Assembly (NCBI RefSeq): GCF_003719305.1
Contig: NZ_RARC01000017.1
Coordinates: 1-64,000, forward strand
Reading direction: 5' to 3'
Length of the DNA stretch: 64,000 nucleotides
Source of the DNA: Mycolicibacterium stellerae
GTDB taxonomy: Bacteria > Actinomycetota > Actinomycetes > Mycobacteriales > Mycobacteriaceae
Within the stretch, counting starts at the first letter, position 1. Every line of letters begins with the position of its first letter. Of this stretch, positions 54,223 through 63,757 are shown piece after piece. The position numbers were made by a program, and so were the translations under genes. A model generated the notes under the pieces. That model did no database searches. It saw nothing but the letters and a program-made list of their open reading frames with translations, and was not told the DNA's origin.

Positions 54223-54696
54223 CTATCCCGTGACCGCCACGATCACGCCCGGTGGTTGCTCGGCCAGCTCGGGAGACCTCGGCTCGACCGGAGCCGCGAG
54301 CAGCTGGCCCACCTCATCGGCGGACTCCCGCTCGCCCGGCGCCTCGCTGAAGTAGACGGTGGTCGCGGTGACCCCCTCGAGGGTCAGGTTGCCGGTCTCG
54401 GTGACGTTCCAACCCGCGTCCCGCAGCTGATTGGCGGTGTTCTCGGCGGCGCCTGCGGTCTCCGAGATGTTGTACACGCGGACGTCTGCCTTGGCGGCAG
54501 GTGCCGGCTCCTCCGACGTCGGCGACGGCGTCGAGGTCGTGTTGACCGTCGCCACCGGCGACTCGTCGGCGCTCGAGTCGTCTCCCGACCCCATCGCCTG
54601 GAATCCGACCAGCAGGAATACCACTCCCAGGAACAGCAGCACCATCACCATGGCGCGCAGGGGCAGCCCGGAAGAGTCGGAATGGCGCTCGTTCAT
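54223..54696 (-). CDS. virR: VirR-like LytR_C domain membrane protein
   Basis: 157 residues from the ATG at 54696; a GTG at 54705 is possible. One membrane helix (about 14-36, AMVMVLLFLGVVFLLVGFQA) is followed by a Ser/Thr/Pro/Glu linker. The LytR_C domain (about 70-157: DVRVYNISETAGAAENTANQ, LRDAGWNVTETGN, TTVYFSEAPG) completes it. The M. tuberculosis orthologue Rv0431 (VirR) restrains membrane-vesicle release and shapes the peptidoglycan. The sequence pattern and position before sodC make this the orthologue. The gap to sodC is 9 bp. Confidence 0.88.
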   Translation of the reverse strand: MNERHSDSSGLPLRAMVMVLLFLGVVFLLVGFQAMGSGDDSSADESPVATVNTTSTPSPTSEEPAPAAKADVRVYNISETAGAAENTANQLRDAGWNVTETGNLTLEGVTATTVYFSEAPGERESADEVGQLLAAPVEPRSPELAEQPPGVIVAVTG

Positions 54697-54738
54697 TTGG
54701 CCCACTGTATCGGCGTGGTGCGCGAACCCACGAAAGGC

Positions 54739-55047
54739 TCAGGTCACCTCGAAGCCGAGACGGCGAGCCGCCCTGGCCTTCTGCCTGCTCGCACGGAGCC
54801 GTCGCAGCCGCTTGACCAGCATCGGATCGGCTGCCAGCGCCTCCGGCCGGTCGACCAGCGCGTTCAGCACCTGGTAGTAGCGGGTCGCCGACATCGAGAA
54901 CAGTTCCTTGATGGCATCTTCCTTGGCGCCTGCGTACTTCCACCACTGTCGTTCGAAGGCGAGAATGTCGTGTTCGCGTCGGGTCAGGCCATCGGTGAGT
55001 TCAGAATCGTCCCCGGATTGCTCAGTCCGCGCCATGGCGCCGTCCAT
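54739..55047 (-). CDS. DUF3263 protein
   Basis: 102 residues from the ATG at 55047. The entire length is highly conserved in mycobacteria: LTRREHDILAFERQWWKYAG, KEELFSMSATRYYQVLNALV-like IKELFSMSATRYYQVLN, and RLRRLRASRQKARAARRLGF. It reads as a helix-turn-helix-like DNA-binding protein with a basic tail. From memory the orthologue is Rv0430. First gene of the leftward operon, divergent from def across 120 bp with no motif I can name. Confidence 0.88.
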   Translation of the reverse strand: MDGAMARTEQSGDDSELTDGLTRREHDILAFERQWWKYAGAKEDAIKELFSMSATRYYQVLNALVDRPEALAADPMLVKRLRRLRASRQKARAARRLGFEVT

Positions 55048-55167
55048 GTGGCTCCTGGACCCTTCCCACACTCGATGTCGCTAGCGATACGGCGAATATT
55101 GAACCACGGCATTGCTTGTTGGGCCGTCAGCCAACCGGGCGAGTCGGCTCACTTAAGCTTGCCAACC

Positions 55168-55761
55168 GTGGCAGTCGTACCCATCCGAATCGTCGGAGAT
55201 CCCGTCTTACACACCGCGACCACTCCGGTGCCGGTGGCCGACGATGGTTCGCTGCCGCCCGAAGTCGCCGACTTGATCACAGATCTCTTCGACACGATGG
55301 ACGCCGCGTACGGCGTCGGCCTTGCGGCCAACCAGATCGGCGTGTCGGCGCGGGTGTTCGTCTACGACTGCGCAGAGGATCGCGGCAAGACGGCCCGCAG
55401 GCGGGGCGTGATCGTCAACCCGGTGCTGGAGACCTCCGATGTACCCGAGACGATGCCCGACCCCGAGAACGACGACGAGGGCTGCCTTTCGGTGCCCGGA
55501 GAGTCGTTCCCGACCGGCCGTGCCGACTGGGCGCGGGTCACCGGGCTGGACGCCGACGGCACGCCGATCACCCTGGAGGGCAGCGGGCTGTTCGCGCGGA
55601 TGCTGCAGCACGAGACCGGACACCTGGACGGGTTCTTGTACCTCGACCGGTTGGTCGGCAGGCATGCGCGCAGCGCCAAGCGGGCGGTCAAGTCGCACGG
55701 TTGGGGTGTGCCGGGCCTGACGTGGATGCCCGGTGAGGACCCTGACCCGTTCGGCCATTGA
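55168..55761 (+). CDS. def: Peptide deformylase
   Basis: 197 residues, GTG start. It removes the N-formyl group from nascent proteins, an iron/zinc enzyme. Motif 1 GVGLAANQIG (49-58), motif 2 EGCLSVP with ligand C106 and motif 3 QHETGHLDG with ligands H148 and H152 and catalytic E149 are all present. The Gly at the usual Asp position of HEFDH (here HETGH) is typical of mycobacterial Def. The C-terminal extension (VKSHGWGVPGLTWMPG) is also characteristic of that group. Confidence 0.96.
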   Translation: MAVVPIRIVGDPVLHTATTPVPVADDGSLPPEVADLITDLFDTMDAAYGVGLAANQIGVSARVFVYDCAEDRGKTARRRGVIVNPVLETSDVPETMPDPENDDEGCLSVPGESFPTGRADWARVTGLDADGTPITLEGSGLFARMLQHETGHLDGFLYLDRLVGRHARSAKRAVKSHGWGVPGLTWMPGEDPDPFGH

Positions 55762-55762
55762 C

Positions 55763-56677
55763 GTGACCGACCTTCCCACGGTGGGCACCAGGGTCAGCCT
55801 GCGCTACCGGCGCGAGGAAGGGTCGGTGCCGCCGCTGACCGATGTGATCGGCCACCTGTTGCAAGCTGGCCCGCTCGTCCGTGTCAAGACGAAAACAGGT
55901 GCGGTGGTGGAGATCTCGGCCGAGGACGTCGTCGCAGTAAGGGCACTGACGGCGGCACCGGTGCGGACGTCGCAGATCCGGGCGACCGAGCATGCCGCCG
56001 CGCTGGCGTGGCCCGGCACCGAGCGGCAGTGGCTCGACGGCTGGCTGCTGCGCGCCGCGGGCGGACACACTCACCGGGCGAATTCCGCTGTGCCGCTTGG
56101 CGTTGAGGCGGGAATGGATACCGTGCCCGCCATCGTCGACTGGTACGCGCAACGCGGCCAGACGCCGTGGCTTTCGCTGCCCGACCGGCTGCTTACGCTG
56201 CCGAAGGGGCAGCCCGCCCATCTCGAGACGGTGGTCATGGTGCGCGACCTGCCGATGGGTGAGGCCGATGTGACGGTGACGCTCGCACACCGTCCCGACG
56301 GCAGGTGGCTGCGCATCTACGAGCGCCCGGTCCCCGTCGATGTGCTCACCGCAGTCGTCGACGGCGACCTGGTGTTCGCCACCCGCGGCGACGCCGCCGT
56401 CGGCCGCGCGGCGGTCACTACCGCACCGGACGGAACCCGCTGGGCAGGTATGTCGGCCGTGCGCGTCGCCGAAGGGCGGCGGCGAGAAGGCCACGCGCGG
56501 GCCATGTGCCTCGCGCTGATGGCCTGGGCCGGCGAACGGGGTGCACAGCACTGCTACGTGCAGGTCCTCGTCGACAACGCACCCGCGATCGCGCTGTACG
56601 AACAACTCGGCTTCAGCACGCAGCACCACGCCCGCTACGTCGACGGTGCGCACCTGGGCAGCGGTGTGGATCCGTAA
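55763..56677 (+). CDS. GNAT-family N-acetyltransferase with N-terminal SH3-like domain
   Basis: 304 residues from the GTG at 55763, 1 bp after def; a GTG at 55733 inside def is possible. Residues 1-65 form a small beta domain (VGTRVSLRYRREEG, LVRVKTKTGAVVEISAEDVV) and the rest a double GNAT fold. The acetyl-CoA loop is MSAVRVAEGRRREGHARAMC and the last strand YVQVLVDNAPAIALYEQLGF. It probably acetylates an amine; the target is unknown. Matches Rv0428c by position (recalled). Confidence 0.88.
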   Translation: MTDLPTVGTRVSLRYRREEGSVPPLTDVIGHLLQAGPLVRVKTKTGAVVEISAEDVVAVRALTAAPVRTSQIRATEHAAALAWPGTERQWLDGWLLRAAGGHTHRANSAVPLGVEAGMDTVPAIVDWYAQRGQTPWLSLPDRLLTLPKGQPAHLETVVMVRDLPMGEADVTVTLAHRPDGRWLRIYERPVPVDVLTAVVDGDLVFATRGDAAVGRAAVTTAPDGTRWAGMSAVRVAEGRRREGHARAMCLALMAWAGERGAQHCYVQVLVDNAPAIALYEQLGFSTQHHARYVDGAHLGSGVDP

Positions 56678-56686
56678 CCTGTAGCC

Positions 56687-57487
56687 ATGCGGCTGGCCAC
56701 CTGGAACGTGAACTCGATCCGGGCCCGCGTCGACCGCGTCACCGACTGGCTGGAACGCGCCGACGTCGACGTGCTGGCAATGCAGGAGACCAAGTGCGCC
56801 GACGACCAATTCCCCACCATGCCGTTCGCCGCCCTCGGATACGACGTCGTGCACTGCGGCTTCAACCAGTGGAACGGCGTGGCGATCGCATCGCGTGTCG
56901 GCATCGACGACGTTGCGGTCGGCTTCGACGGGCAGCCGACGTGGGGTGACAAGCCCGACGTCGAAGCCGTGGCCGAGGCACGTGCGCTCGGTGCCACATG
57001 CAACGGCGTGCGGGTGTGGAGCCTTTACATACCCAACGGCCGCACGGTGGATTCCCCGCACTACAGCTACAAGCTGGAATGGCTTGCCGCGCTGAAGGAT
57101 ACCGCGCAGCAGTGGCTGGCCGAGAACCCGCAGGCGCAGATCGCACTGACCGGCGACTGGAACATCGCGCCGACCGACGAGGACGTGTGGAGCGTCGAGG
57201 CCTACCAGGGCAGCACCCACGTGACCGGACCAGAACGCGCGGCGTTCAACGCGATCGTCGACGCGCAATACGCCGACGTGGTGCGGCCTTTCGCGCCGGG
57301 CCCCGCGGTCTACACCTACTGGGACTACACCCAGCTGCGGTTCCCGAAGAACCGAGGCATGCGCATCGACTTCATCCTCGGCTCACCCGCGCTGGCGCAG
57401 CGCGTCTCGCACGCCGAGATCGTCCGCGAGGAACGAAAAGGCAAGGCGCCAAGCGATCACGCGCCGGTGCTCGTCGAGCTTGGCTAG
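56687..57487 (+). CDS. xthA: Exodeoxyribonuclease III
   Basis: 266 residues. An AP endonuclease of base-excision repair. The metal site and active residues appear in order: MRLATWNVNSIRARVDRV, MQETKC, TGDWNIAPTDEDVW, GMRIDFILGSP and SDHAPVLVEL, with the catalytic H in SDHAP. The length is normal, 9 bp after the acetyltransferase. Third gene of the def cluster. Confidence 0.95.
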   Translation: MRLATWNVNSIRARVDRVTDWLERADVDVLAMQETKCADDQFPTMPFAALGYDVVHCGFNQWNGVAIASRVGIDDVAVGFDGQPTWGDKPDVEAVAEARALGATCNGVRVWSLYIPNGRTVDSPHYSYKLEWLAALKDTAQQWLAENPQAQIALTGDWNIAPTDEDVWSVEAYQGSTHVTGPERAAFNAIVDAQYADVVRPFAPGPAVYTYWDYTQLRFPKNRGMRIDFILGSPALAQRVSHAEIVREERKGKAPSDHAPVLVELG

Positions 57488-57493
57488 CGGGCC

Positions 57494-58045
57494 TCAGTTG
57501 ACATCGAGACCATCCGGCGGTCCAGGGAAGCCGAGGTCCGGAAGCTGAAACTTGGGCACGTCCGGCTGCCCTATCGGTGCGGCGTCCGGCGTGAAGTCGA
57601 CACGCAGTGTTCCTCCCCATGCGTCGAGATGGCCGGTGTTGCAACCGCCGTCGATCCCTTCGGCCTGCACTTTGATGACATGGCCGCCGGCCGTGCGGTC
57701 AACTGTCGGACTGTCGACGGTCTGCCCTGGACCAACTCGCATCCAGTCACTCATCGGATACCAACCGGTGCTCTTCTCGTCCTTGATGAAGCGCACGTTG
57801 ATGTCCGAGCAATGGTTGGCATTCGCGGTGAAGTGCGCTTGGACCACCCCTTCCGCGGGGACGTTGTAGTTGACCTGCGGCTCCTGTGGGCATCTTTGGC
57901 TGGTGTTCGGCTGGCACTGCCCCACCCCTACGGGCTGGTCGGCTATGGTGTCCGCCGAGGCCGCACCCGCGAAGCCGAGGGCGGCCAGGCCACTGCCCGC
58001 CAACATTGCCGCGACTGCGACACACCTACTTAATTTCGGACTCAT
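57494..58045 (-). CDS. Secreted mycobacterial protein, function unknown
   Basis: 183 residues with a strong GAGAGGAGT ribosome site. A Sec signal peptide (hydrophobic core about 8-27, likely cut after ASA) precedes a mature beta-rich domain with four cysteines (QCQP, RCPQ, HCSD, GCNTG). The C-terminus is proline-rich (PDVPKFQLPDLGFPGPPD). No enzyme motif is recognised. It is co-oriented 13 bp downstream of another exported protein, so the two may work together on the cell surface. Confidence 0.78.
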   Translation of the reverse strand: MSPKLSRCVAVAAMLAGSGLAALGFAGAASADTIADQPVGVGQCQPNTSQRCPQEPQVNYNVPAEGVVQAHFTANANHCSDINVRFIKDEKSTGWYPMSDWMRVGPGQTVDSPTVDRTAGGHVIKVQAEGIDGGCNTGHLDAWGGTLRVDFTPDAAPIGQPDVPKFQLPDLGFPGPPDGLDVN

Positions 58046-58058
58046 AGTCGAACTCCTC

Positions 58059-58901
58059 TCAACCGGTTTTCTGGACGGGCTGAAGCGTCAGCGCGGTGCC
58101 GTTGTTGCCCGGCGTCGTGTCGCCACCCCCGCTCACCTGTGCATGGATGGTCCCGAAGCCCGCACTGTTGAACGTGACCATCACGGCGGGATTGGTATGG
58201 TCCTTGGCCTTCAGGGTGCCGCCTCGACACGTCATCGCCGACGACTCGCCGCCGACGGGAGGCCTTGTGGCACAGGAGTATCCACCTGCCGCCCAGCCGG
58301 GTGCGACCAGACCTTGGTCGGCCGCCAACGTCGCGACACCGGAGGTGGAGATATCGACGGTGACGTCCTTCGCGTCGTTGGCGCTGTTGTTGTCCACGAG
58401 GATCAGGTATGCGTAAGTCTCGGGTGCGAGAGGTTCCTGCTTGCCGCGGATGTTCTGCAGGGCGAGGTCGGCCTGACTCGCTGTCGTCTCAGGGTCCGTG
58501 CAGATCTGATTCGACGGGGGCGACGGGTCGTCGTTTATCCCGAGGTGCACGTACTTCCACACGACAACGCTCACGCACACCGCTGTGCCCTCCGGCATGC
58601 CGGCCGCCGTTCGGGTGATGTCGCGGAAGGCTCCCGGTATCGGATGGATGTCGACGTCCTGCCCGCTGACGATGACATTGTCCGGGTTGTCCCGCTCCCG
58701 CACCGTCAGCCAAATGCCGCCGACATCTTCGGTGTCCTGCAATGCAAACGTGTAGGTCAGCGTCGTCTTCTTGACCGTGGCACTCTTCAGCTGTGCCGCG
58801 GCCGTGTCGGCCCCGGCCATCGGCACGAGAGGGCCGAACACGAGGCCGAACAGCAGCGTCGCGACGACGGACAACACGCGAATGACCTGTGAGAGCGTCA
58901 T
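58059..58901 (-). CDS. Secreted mycobacterial protein, function unknown
   Basis: 280 residues from the ATG at 58901; the upstream open frame lacks signal character. An N-terminal signal peptide (core about 7-28, cut after MAGADT-like AGA) leads to a beta-rich exported domain with YTFALQDTEDVGGIWLTV, cysteines in VCVSVVVW, QICTDP, SCATRPP and TCRGG, and a closing QVSGGGDTTPGNNG stretch. No recognised family. The 110-bp upstream gap before the acyltransferase may hold its promoter; it includes the palindrome GGTTCGAACC (58993-59002). Confidence 0.75.
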   Translation of the reverse strand: MTLSQVIRVLSVVATLLFGLVFGPLVPMAGADTAAAQLKSATVKKTTLTYTFALQDTEDVGGIWLTVRERDNPDNVIVSGQDVDIHPIPGAFRDITRTAAGMPEGTAVCVSVVVWKYVHLGINDDPSPPSNQICTDPETTASQADLALQNIRGKQEPLAPETYAYLILVDNNSANDAKDVTVDISTSGVATLAADQGLVAPGWAAGGYSCATRPPVGGESSAMTCRGGTLKAKDHTNPAVMVTFNSAGFGTIHAQVSGGGDTTPGNNGTALTLQPVQKTG

Positions 58902-59011
58902 GAGCCACCCACTTCTTCGACGGTGAAATTCCTGCCTCGACGCTATTGGGTGGAGGCCCCCGAAGAAATCAGGTGTTTCCCTATGATTTGCGGGTTCGAA
59001 CCGCCCGAACA

Positions 59012-59947
59012 TCAGCCGAACAGCGGCAGCGCCCGCTTTCGGGCCAATGCATCCATTCCGCACTGGATGCTGGACTGCACCTCGCGATACTTGGATTCGA
59101 CGTACTCGTCGTCGTCGACACGTTGTGGATCGTGGTCGAGTTCGATGGCAGGCATCAGCCTGGTTCTGATCTTGGCGGGCAACGGAAACTGCGGCAACGC
59201 CGCAGGCGCTATCCCCCAGGGCAGCGACACGGCGATGGGAAAGACCTTCAGACGCAACAGCTTGTCCAGCCTGAGCGCCTTCGCAAGCGCGTCACCACGG
59301 ATGAGCACCGGCATCGCGTCGGCGCCCCCGACCGTGGCGATCGGCACGATTGGAACGCCTGCACGGATCGCCATCTTCACGAATCCGCTGCGGCCCGCCA
59401 GATTTGCCCGATCGCGTTCGCTCCACGGCCTCAGTGAGTCGACCTCGCCGCCGGGCCACACTGCGACGTCGCGTCCCTCCGCCAACGCCGTGGCCATCGA
59501 GTCGGGCGCCGCGGGAAGCACGCCCATCGCGCGGAAGTAGCGGCCGATTCCCGGGATTGCCATCAGCGCGTCATGCGCGGTGCCGTGCAGAAGCCTGTCC
59601 TGGCCGAACCGACGCCACCACTGCACACCAACCGTCCAGGCGTCCCAGACGAACGGCGCACCAGAGTGAATGCCCACCAACAACACCGGCGTTTCGGGCA
59701 GGTTCTCCCAGCCATCCATCTCCATGCGGAACCAGTAGTCGACAAGAAAGTTCCAGAAGAACTTCTGCCGCTGCATCGTCGCCTCGTCGGGTCCCTGCAG
59801 ATCCCACTGGCCCGCACGCTCGGCAAGCCAGCCGCTGAGTCCCCCGTCGGACTCGTCGCGGCGGGTCGCCATCTTCGCCCGTGCTTCCTGCGCCTGCTGC
59901 GCCGCCTGCAGTCGGATCTCGCTGGGCCGGTTATCGGTCGACGTCAT
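59012..59947 (-). CDS. Lysophospholipid acyltransferase (PlsC-like)
   Basis: 311 residues. It transfers an acyl chain to a lysophospholipid or glycerolipid. The family blocks are recognisable though varied: VLLVGIHSGAPFVWDAW in place of NHxxxxD (H-S-G-A-P-F-V-W-D), MGVLPAAPDSM, VAVWPGGEVDSLRP (substrate-binding block with G-G-E) and VPIVPIATVGG. The H-x6-D variant is common in mycobacterial homologues. It lies 50 bp downstream of an acyl-CoA synthetase, a natural acyl donor supply. Confidence 0.85.
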   Translation of the reverse strand: MTSTDNRPSEIRLQAAQQAQEARAKMATRRDESDGGLSGWLAERAGQWDLQGPDEATMQRQKFFWNFLVDYWFRMEMDGWENLPETPVLLVGIHSGAPFVWDAWTVGVQWWRRFGQDRLLHGTAHDALMAIPGIGRYFRAMGVLPAAPDSMATALAEGRDVAVWPGGEVDSLRPWSERDRANLAGRSGFVKMAIRAGVPIVPIATVGGADAMPVLIRGDALAKALRLDKLLRLKVFPIAVSLPWGIAPAALPQFPLPAKIRTRLMPAIELDHDPQRVDDDEYVESKYREVQSSIQCGMDALARKRALPLFG

Positions 59948-59997
59948 AGCGACGGGGTACCCACCTTGTGCCCGGCATCACACCGCTCCTGGCGGCG

Positions 59998-61836
59998 CTA
60001 TTCGTACAGTCCGGTGACCTGGTCGCCGAACGCTGCGGTGACGACGTTGCGCTTCAGCTTGAGGCTCGGCGTGAGATCTCCTGACTCAACCGACAATTCG
60101 CGATCGATGATGACGAACTTCTTGATCTGTTCCCAACGGTTGAGCTGGTTGTTCAGCGTGTCGACGTACCCGCTGATCAGTCTGTGAGTGCGGTCATCTC
60201 GGGCGATCTCGGCGAAGGTTGCGTCGGCCATCTCGTTGCGGGCCGCCCATTCGGTGATCGCCTCCGCGTCGAGGCTGATCAGGGCGACGCAATACGGCTT
60301 GCCCTCGCCGATCACGATCAGCTCACCCGCGTACGGGCAGAGGCCCTTGAACGCCGCTGAAATCGGTGAGGGTGCGACGAACTTGCCCTGCGACGTCTTG
60401 AACATGTCCTTCTTGCGGTCGGTGATCCGCAGGAAGCCGTCGGCGTCCACCTCGCCGATATCGCCGGTGTGGAACCAGCCGTCCGCCTCGAGCGCCTCGG
60501 CGGTGGCGTCGGGCAGGTCGTGGTAACCCGTCATCACGCCCGGCCCACGCAGCAGGATCTCGCCGTCGCCGGCGATCTTGAGCTCCGTTTCCGGGAACGG
60601 CCAGCCCACGGTGCCGAACCGGTAGGCGTCGGGGCGGTTGATGAACGACGCGGCCGCGGTCTCGGTCAACCCGTAGCCTTCCAGCACGACGATGCCGACG
60701 GCGTCGAACCACTGCGCGACGTCGCGGTCCAGCGCGGCAGCCGCGGAAACAAAGAAGCGCAGCCTGCCACCGAACCGCTTTCGGATCGTCGAGAACACCA
60801 GCCTGTCGGCGACCTTGTGCTTGGCCTTCAGCGTCAACGGGATCTTCTGACCCGCCTGTCGTGCCCGTGACACCTCAAGCCCCACCTCGAGTGCCCAGTC
60901 GAAGATCCGCTTTTTGAGGGCGCCCTCGGTCGCCGCCATGGCGACGATTCGCGAGTGCGCCTTTTCGAAGATCCGTGGCGCTGCGCCCATCACCGTGGGA
61001 TGCAGCTGGGCGAGGTTGTCCACGATCCGGTCCACCCGTCCGTCGATCGCGGTCGGGAAGCCGATCAGCAGCGGCAGCGCCAGCATGACCTTCCCGAACG
61101 CGTGCGCCAGCGGCAGCCACAGGAAGTTCAGGTCGTCGGGTCCCAGCACATCCAACGCGTCGATCGCCGCGGCGGTATACGTCCAGGCCCCGTGTGTGAG
61201 GCGCACACCCTTCGGCCTGCCGGTGGTGCCCGACGTGTAGATGATGCTGGCCAGCTGACCCGAGTTGATCGATGCGATGCGATGCGAGACCGCGTCGGGC
61301 GTCTCGTCGAGCAGCTTCTGGCCCCGCTCCTCGAGTTCGGCGAGGGTGATCACCCAGTCGCCGTCCCCCTCGCCGTCGATGACCACGACCTTCATCACGT
61401 TGGTGAGTTCGGCACGGTGTTCTCGCAGCTTGTCGATCTGATTCTGGTCCTCGGCGACGACGACCCGGCTGCCCGAGTTGCCGACGATATAGGCGACATC
61501 ACTTGCTTTCGTCGTCGGATACACGGTGGTGGTGGCCGCACCCGAGCACATGATCGCGAAGTCGACAAGCACCCATTCGTAACGCGTCGAGCAGGCTAGC
61601 GCCACCCGGTCCTCGGGCTGCACGCCGAGTGATATCAAGCCAGCCGCGATGTGGTCGACGCGCTTACCGACGTCTCCCCAACTGACGCTCGTCCACGCAT
61701 GGTCGGTCGGATAACGGAAGGCCTCCCGCAGAGGAGTTGCCTTCACGCGGTCGACGATCATCTGCGCGACCGAGGGCGGATGTTTCTGTATTACGGGGCG
61801 GCTCCGGGCTTCGGTGACCATTGGCGACGCTGCCAT
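59998..61836 (-). CDS. Long-chain fatty acyl-CoA synthetase (FadD15-like)
   Basis: 612 residues, an ANL-superfamily adenylating enzyme. It activates a fatty acid with ATP and loads it on CoA. Motifs: YTSGTTGRPKGV (A3), YGLTETAAASF (A5), GWFHTGDIGEVDADGF (A7) and RITDRKKDMFKTSQGKFV (A8), with the final SLKLKR supplying the adenylation lysine. FadD15-type proteins handle long chains. The A10-type lysine is present, so it should be active. Paired with the downstream acyltransferase. Confidence 0.92.
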   Translation of the reverse strand: MAASPMVTEARSRPVIQKHPPSVAQMIVDRVKATPLREAFRYPTDHAWTSVSWGDVGKRVDHIAAGLISLGVQPEDRVALACSTRYEWVLVDFAIMCSGAATTTVYPTTKASDVAYIVGNSGSRVVVAEDQNQIDKLREHRAELTNVMKVVVIDGEGDGDWVITLAELEERGQKLLDETPDAVSHRIASINSGQLASIIYTSGTTGRPKGVRLTHGAWTYTAAAIDALDVLGPDDLNFLWLPLAHAFGKVMLALPLLIGFPTAIDGRVDRIVDNLAQLHPTVMGAAPRIFEKAHSRIVAMAATEGALKKRIFDWALEVGLEVSRARQAGQKIPLTLKAKHKVADRLVFSTIRKRFGGRLRFFVSAAAALDRDVAQWFDAVGIVVLEGYGLTETAAASFINRPDAYRFGTVGWPFPETELKIAGDGEILLRGPGVMTGYHDLPDATAEALEADGWFHTGDIGEVDADGFLRITDRKKDMFKTSQGKFVAPSPISAAFKGLCPYAGELIVIGEGKPYCVALISLDAEAITEWAARNEMADATFAEIARDDRTHRLISGYVDTLNNQLNRWEQIKKFVIIDRELSVESGDLTPSLKLKRNVVTAAFGDQVTGLYE

Positions 61837-61900
61837 GTGCGGAGCCTAGGTGCGCGCATGATCCGGCTGTCAGGGTCGAAAGGCCCTCTTTCGACCCGCG

Positions 61901-63658
61901 TCAGTCCTCGTCGCTGGTGCCGTACCGGCCTGCGTTGAACATCGAGGCGACGGCCCCGATGAGCATCATCACGGCCGCGGCGATGAACACGACGCTGAGC
62001 CCGGAGTGGAACGGCTCGGTGATCAGCTGCGGGAAGAACGTCTTGCCGGTCAGCACATCGGCGTTGACGGCGGGGTCCTGCAAGGCTCCCGACGGCTCCA
62101 GCAGTTCGGCGATCGGGTTGTAGCCGAGGAATGCCGCGAACAGGCTGCCGACGGGGGGCAGGTTGGCCACCTCGTGCGCGACGGACGCCGAAACTCCCTG
62201 CGCTTGCAGCCCGCTGCTCATGGCCGAAGGAAGGGTGTGCGCCAGCCCGACGATCATCAGCGAGAAGAACACGCCGATCGACAGCGATGAGCCTGCGTTG
62301 AAGAACGTCGCACGCACGCCTGAGGCGGCGCCGCGCTGGGCGGCCGGGACGCTGGACATGATCGCCGCGGTGTTGGGTGCGGTGAAGATGCCGCCGCCGA
62401 GGCCGTTGAAGAACACCAGAACCGCGAAGAGCCAGTAGTTGAAGTTCACCGGGATCATCACCAGCGCGACGAAGGTCGCGGCCATCAGCAGCATGCCGCC
62501 GACCGTGAAGGGGCGCGCACCGAAGCGGTCGGACAGCGAGCCCGCCAGCGGCCCGGCCACCAGGAAGCCCGCCGTCATGGGCAGCATGTATATGCCTGCC
62601 CACAGCGGTGTCGACTCGAAGCTGTAGCCGTGCAACGGAAGCCAGATGCCCTGCAGCCAGATGATGAGCATGAACTGCAGACCGCCGCGGCCCATGGAGG
62701 ACATCAGCCCGGCGAGGTTACCCATGCCGAACGACGCGGAGCGGAAGAGCCTGATATCGACCATGGGATCGGCGACCCGCAACTCGATGAAGCAGAAAGC
62801 CACCAGCGACAGCAGGCCGAAGAGGATGGCGCCGAGAACATAGGGGCTCGTCCACCCGGTCGTCGACTCACCGTAGGGCTGAATGCCGTAGGTGATGCCG
62901 GTCAGCAGCACCGTCAGGCCGACCCCGAAGGACAGGATGCCGGCCCAGTCGAGTCGGCCCGGCGTGCGGACGCCGAGTTCCTTCAGCGACCGGATGCTCC
63001 ACACGGTGCCGAGGATGCCGATGGGCACCCCGACCCAGAAGATCGCCTTCCAGTGCCACTCGGAGAGAAATCCGCCGATGAGCAAGCCGAGGAAGGATCC
63101 CGCGACGGCGGCCACCATGTTCACGCCGAGTGCCATGCCGCGCTGGTTCGACGGGAACGCATCGGTGAGGATCGCCGACGACGACGCCATCAGCATCGCG
63201 CCTCCGACGCCCTGCACGACCCGCCAGCCGATCAGCCACAGGGCACCGCCGCCGAGGTGAAAGGGGTCGAAGGACAACGCGACAGCCGCGAGGGTGAACA
63301 CCACGAAGCCGAGGTTGTAGATCTTCACCCGGCCGAACATGTCGCCGAGACGGCCGAACGGGACCACAAGCACGGCCGTGACCACGAGATAGCCCATCAG
63401 CATCCACAGCAGGTAACTGACGTTGCCCGGCGCCAATGGATTAAGACCGATGCCACGGAAGATGGCAGGAAGCGAGATGAGGACGATCGACGCGTTGATG
63501 GTGGCCAGCAGCGTGCCCAGCGTGGTGTTGGACAGCACCACCCACTTGTAGAAGGGGTGGTCGTGGTCCATCCGCTTGCGGCGGCGCGCGGTCTCCACGA
63601 CAGCCACGTCGGCGTCAGCCACGACTGGGGGTTTCGTCATCTCTATCTCGGTCGACAT
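61901..63658 (-). CDS. MFS drug/metabolite exporter, 14-helix DHA2 type
   Basis: 585 residues from the ATG at 63658. About 14 hydrophobic helices with ASIVLISLPAIFRGIG, LVVPFGRLGDMFGRVKIY (motif A loop G-R-L-G-D-x3-R) and WRVVQGVGGAMLMASSSAIL (motif C region) mark an EmrB/QacA-type proton antiporter. A long loop between helices 13 and 14 is extracellular. The substrate is unknown. The 201-bp gap to the right contains the TPP riboswitch of the divergent gene. Confidence 0.9.
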   Translation of the reverse strand: MSTEIEMTKPPVVADADVAVVETARRRKRMDHDHPFYKWVVLSNTTLGTLLATINASIVLISLPAIFRGIGLNPLAPGNVSYLLWMLMGYLVVTAVLVVPFGRLGDMFGRVKIYNLGFVVFTLAAVALSFDPFHLGGGALWLIGWRVVQGVGGAMLMASSSAILTDAFPSNQRGMALGVNMVAAVAGSFLGLLIGGFLSEWHWKAIFWVGVPIGILGTVWSIRSLKELGVRTPGRLDWAGILSFGVGLTVLLTGITYGIQPYGESTTGWTSPYVLGAILFGLLSLVAFCFIELRVADPMVDIRLFRSASFGMGNLAGLMSSMGRGGLQFMLIIWLQGIWLPLHGYSFESTPLWAGIYMLPMTAGFLVAGPLAGSLSDRFGARPFTVGGMLLMAATFVALVMIPVNFNYWLFAVLVFFNGLGGGIFTAPNTAAIMSSVPAAQRGAASGVRATFFNAGSSLSIGVFFSLMIVGLAHTLPSAMSSGLQAQGVSASVAHEVANLPPVGSLFAAFLGYNPIAELLEPSGALQDPAVNADVLTGKTFFPQLITEPFHSGLSVVFIAAAVMMLIGAVASMFNAGRYGTSDED

Positions 63659-63757
63659 CAAGTTCGCTTACGTATCGTTTCGGTGCAAAACACATATGTT
63701 AGCTATACAAACCATTGCGGGGCAATTTGTGTTCCATGCGATAGCGTGAGGACGGCC

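Noticed and set aside
58993..59002. GGTTCGAACC, which resembles a tRNA T-arm
   Set aside because: No matching acceptor, D-arm or anticodon stem could be found on either side, so it is only a palindrome in a promoter gap.
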